A DNA stretch of 7,028 nt from assembly GCA_946622925.1 (NCBI GenBank), contig CAMOQM010000048.1, forward strand, positions 1-7,028. The letters are read 5' to 3'. The stretch comes from an uncultured Caryophanales bacterium (GTDB lineage Bacteria > Bacillota_I > Bacilli_A > RFN20 > CAG-826). The notes under the pieces were generated by a model. That model did no database searches, had not been told where the DNA came from, and saw only the letters and a program-made list of their open reading frames with translations. Below, piece by piece: positions 5,133 to 7,028 of the stretch. Each line of letters opens with the position of its first letter. Position 1 is the stretch's first letter. Both the position numbers and the translations under genes were made by a program.

Positions 5133-6530
5133 TTAAAGACCGCCTTGCCCAACGCCTTGACTTAGTTCATCGATATGATTACGGATCGAATCCGGATATT
5201 TCTTGATCAAATTGAGGAAGGCATCGACCATCTGGGGATCGAATTGAGTGCCCTTATAATCGATTAGCTCCTTAATGGCGACTTCATCGGATAAGGCTTT
5301 GCGATAGCTCCTATCGCTGGTCATGGCATCGAAGGTATCGGCCACGGTTACGATACGGGCACAGAAAGGAATGCGTTCTCCCGCGAGTTTATCGGGATAA
5401 CCCCGGCCATCGAACCTTTCGTGGTGGCTCCTGGCCACTTCCTCGAATATTGGGAATTCCTTGATTCCCTTTAGGATATCCCCGCCCAATGAAGAGTGGG
5501 CTTGGATGGCTTGGTATTCCTCGGGGCTAAGCTTACCCGGCTTAGTGATGATGGCTTCATTGATGCCGATCTTACCAACGTCATGGATTAATCCGGCGAA
5601 ATAGATACGTTCAACTTCGGTTGGGGATAAGCCAAGTTCTTCGGCGATGCCTTTGGAGTAGGCCGCCACCCGGAAAGAATGGCCGTTGGTGTAATGGTCT
5701 TTGGCGTCGATGACATTAGCTAAAGAAGATAGGGTTTCCAAAGTAAGCTCTTCGTAGGATTTCTTTTCCTTATCCAATTCGTGGGTACGGTTCTGGACTT
5801 GGATTTCCAAAGAGGCCTTAAGTTCATTAAGTTCATTAAGGGTCGCCATGAGCTTGATATAGTCCGGGGTCTCGATGGAGAAGAAGATAAGAAGGGCCCC
5901 AAGGGCGGTCCCGAAGTCGGAAAGCAAAGTATCGGGGAAGACGAATAATTGGAGCAAGAAGGAAATAAAGAAAGAGGCGTAGAACAAACTAATGGCGATT
6001 AATTGACGGATGTTGAATTTCTTCCACCTAATCGCGACGATGACCACCGATTCGACGACGAAGAGAAGGGTGATCGCATTGACTAACAAATAGGCAGGTC
6101 CATGGGAATAAGTTCCAGCCTGGTCGAAATAGAAATAGAAGCCGGTCCAGTTATTGACGATTAAGGTCACGGCATAAAGGGCCAAGATGGTGAGGTTAGC
6201 GATGTATAGTTTCTTCCTAAAAGTCTGTTTGGTTCCGACCAAAGCTACCGAAACGGCGTAATAAAGGAACAAAATCGCAACCAAAGCCCCGGAGAAGAAA
6301 TAAAGGCCATTTAATATCTGGGAAAGGATGAAGGGGAATTTGGCGGCGTTGGCGTTAGTGGCCACCGTAACCAAATCCAAGGCGATCATCGTTAGATCGG
6401 CGATAAGGAAAAACTTGTATTTACGGTTAACCAAGTTGGTCGAACTATATTGAAGCGAGATTACGATAAGCAAAACCGCGACGATGATAATCGAACCTAC
6501 GGAGAATGAGATGTTGTAGCCGTTTAACAT
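5133..6530 (-). CDS. 7TM sensor HD-GYP protein, probable c-di-GMP phosphodiesterase
   Basis: A 465-residue membrane signalling protein. HD-GYP domains usually hydrolyse cyclic di-GMP to pGpG or GMP in the cytoplasm. Seen: about seven hydrophobic helices in residues 8-220 (near 8-28, 39-57, 72-96, 108-126, 148-167, 177-197 and 203-219), resembling the 7TM sensor region of some histidine kinases and diguanylate cyclases. A charged, probably coiled-coil linker follows (227-266), then the HD-GYP domain (about 264-445). Its metal and substrate motifs are intact: H284 (NGHSFRVA), HD at 316-317 with K320, H345, H369-H370, the GYP-type loop DGRGYP (374-379), and VADTFDAMTSDRSYR (396-410). The start is set by the first helix following immediately. 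There is no Shine-Dalgarno, and a TGC-TAAAAT box lies just upstream. The signal sensed by the helices is unknown. Activity is inferred from intact residues; a few family members prefer other cyclic dinucleotides. Confidence 0.93.
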   Translation of the reverse strand: MLNGYNISFSVGSIIIVAVLLIVISLQYSSTNLVNRKYKFFLIADLTMIALDLVTVATNANAAKFPFILSQILNGLYFFSGALVAILFLYYAVSVALVGTKQTFRKKLYIANLTILALYAVTLIVNNWTGFYFYFDQAGTYSHGPAYLLVNAITLLFVVESVVIVAIRWKKFNIRQLIAISLFYASFFISFLLQLFVFPDTLLSDFGTALGALLIFFSIETPDYIKLMATLNELNELKASLEIQVQNRTHELDKEKKSYEELTLETLSSLANVIDAKDHYTNGHSFRVAAYSKGIAEELGLSPTEVERIYFAGLIHDVGKIGINEAIITKPGKLSPEEYQAIQAHSSLGGDILKGIKEFPIFEEVARSHHERFDGRGYPDKLAGERIPFCARIVTVADTFDAMTSDRSYRKALSDEVAIKELIDYKGTQFDPQMVDAFLNLIKKYPDSIRNHIDELSQGVGQGGL

Positions 6531-6539
6531 GACCGCAAG

Positions 6540-6548
6540 ATTTTAGCA
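6540..6548 (-). promoter_or_regulatory. Extended -10 promoter of the HD-GYP gene, near-leaderless
   Basis: The minus strand reads TGC-TAAAAT (6548-6540): an extended -10 with TG and a 5 of 6 hexamer. Only nine bases separate it from the ATG at 6530, so transcription would begin about 3-4 bases upstream of the start codon (G at 6534 or 6533). No good -35 is present, which is usual for extended -10 promoters. The nine bases contain no purine-rich ribosome site. Confidence 0.45.
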
Positions 6549-6590
6549 CATAAAAGCGTTTCGTCTAATAGAAGTTTACAAGATGGTACA

Positions 6591-7028
6591 CTACACCATT
6601 AAGAACAAACCAAATAAGGCCGCGGATATGGTGGGCACGGAAATGAGGAATCCATGCTTGATAAAATCAAGGAAGGAATAATGGATTTCATATTTATTTA
6701 AAAGGGAGGAGAACATGATGCCGGCCAAAGCCCCAATCGGGGTGAGGAAGGCCCCGATATTGCTTCCGATTATCGAGGCGTAGATGGCTTCGGTAAAACC
6801 TCTTGTTTCTAAACCCACGGGCAAAGAAGAGAAAAGGATGCTCATCGGGATGTTGTTGATGATATTGGAAGAGAGGAAGGACGTGTAGCCATAAACCCAG
6901 ATGGGAGCGCCCCTATTTAAAAACTCTCCAAGTTTCGCGGATATGCCTTGGTAATTTAAGGCCACCACGATGACGAAGAACTAAAGCATGACGGGAATAA
7001 GTTGATAAGGCAACCGCTTAAAGGAATC
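6591..7028 (-). pseudogene. ArsB/NhaD-type permease, C-terminal part with in-frame TAG
   Basis: The last ~146 codons of an ion-transporter-superfamily permease are visible; the rest is outside the window. Seen downstream of the break: SSNIINNIPMSILFSSLP, the conserved N-N-x-P re-entrant motif; SNIGAFLTPIGALAGIMF, the conserved T-P-I-G motif; and a final hydrophobic helix ending FGLFLMV. Upstream, the same frame reads DSFKRLPYQLIPVML, then TAG at 6981-6983, then FFVIVVALNYQG. This matches the family pattern P-W-Q-I-x(5)-G-x-x-x-V-V-x-x-L across the stop with no gap, so a single nonsense codon interrupts an otherwise intact frame. Relatives export arsenite or exchange Na+/H+; the substrate here is unknown. 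The first usable restart is a GTG at 6968 with no ribosome site, which would give a 125-residue fragment that is unlikely to transport. It could be a decaying gene or a sequencing error. Confidence 0.75.

Noticed and set aside
5720..5902. Minus-strand overlapping frames inside real genes (also 3403-3585, 1142-1420, 1460-1696)
   Set aside because: Their compositions, rich in Ser, Arg, Pro or Leu, are typical of shifted-frame translation of the real genes.
6583..6599. Dyad ATGGT/ACCAT across the permease stop codon
   Set aside because: It has five pairs plus two wobble pairs and no T-tract after it, which is too weak for a terminator.
6981..6983. TAG recoding (pyrrolysine or glutamine code) to explain the in-frame stop
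   Set aside because: TAG ends at least four intact genes in this window (stops at 330, 963, 1979 and 6591), so reassignment does not fit.

Overview
The window looks like a chromosomal stretch from an uncultured low-to-mid-GC Firmicute (Bacillota), most likely a gut or anaerobic Bacilli/Clostridia-type bacterium. The evidence is three lipoproteins with Gram-positive-style signal peptides, a BspA-type leucine-rich-repeat surface protein, a 7TM-HD-GYP signalling protein, a DUF2975-like membrane protein and a small flavin-reductase-fold protein. Tryptophan is TGG, and TAG serves as the stop codon of several intact genes, so the standard bacterial code applies. The exact lineage is inference. No phage, transposon, CRISPR array, rRNA or tRNA was seen, and no gene-free stretch exceeds about 140 bases.

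Layout, read right to left because all genes but one are on the minus strand. (1) 7028-6591: C-terminal part of an ArsB/NhaD-type permease, interrupted by an in-frame TAG. (2) 6530-5133: a membrane HD-GYP protein, probably a cyclic-di-GMP phosphodiesterase, with an extended -10 only 9 bases before its ATG and no Shine-Dalgarno, so its mRNA may be leaderless. (3) 5132-4997: a 136-base intergenic region with a convincing intrinsic terminator (5109-5058) and two further dyads just upstream of the next gene. (4) 4996-1979: a two-gene unit encoding a 699-residue BspA-like LRR lipoprotein and, 6 bases later, a 303-residue lipoprotein with an OB-fold-like N-terminal half. (5) 1533-1982, plus strand: a GNAT acetyltransferase whose stop codon overlaps that of the second lipoprotein. 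(6) 1463-963: a flavin-reductase-like protein, divergent from GNAT. (7) 908-330: a four-helix DUF2975-like membrane protein. (8) 266-1: the N-terminal 88 residues of a third lipoprotein, running off the window.

The lipoprotein pair is the clearest candidate for a functional unit: a lipid-anchored repeat protein for binding or adhesion, and a co-translated partner of unknown function. The HD-GYP gene lies upstream on the same strand but is separated by the terminator, so it is probably a separate transcription unit. The remaining genes look like independent single-gene units. I found no clear evidence of a wholly new multi-gene system. The most unusual signals are the possible leaderless starts, the alternative secondary structures ahead of the BspA gene, and the single nonsense codon in the permease.
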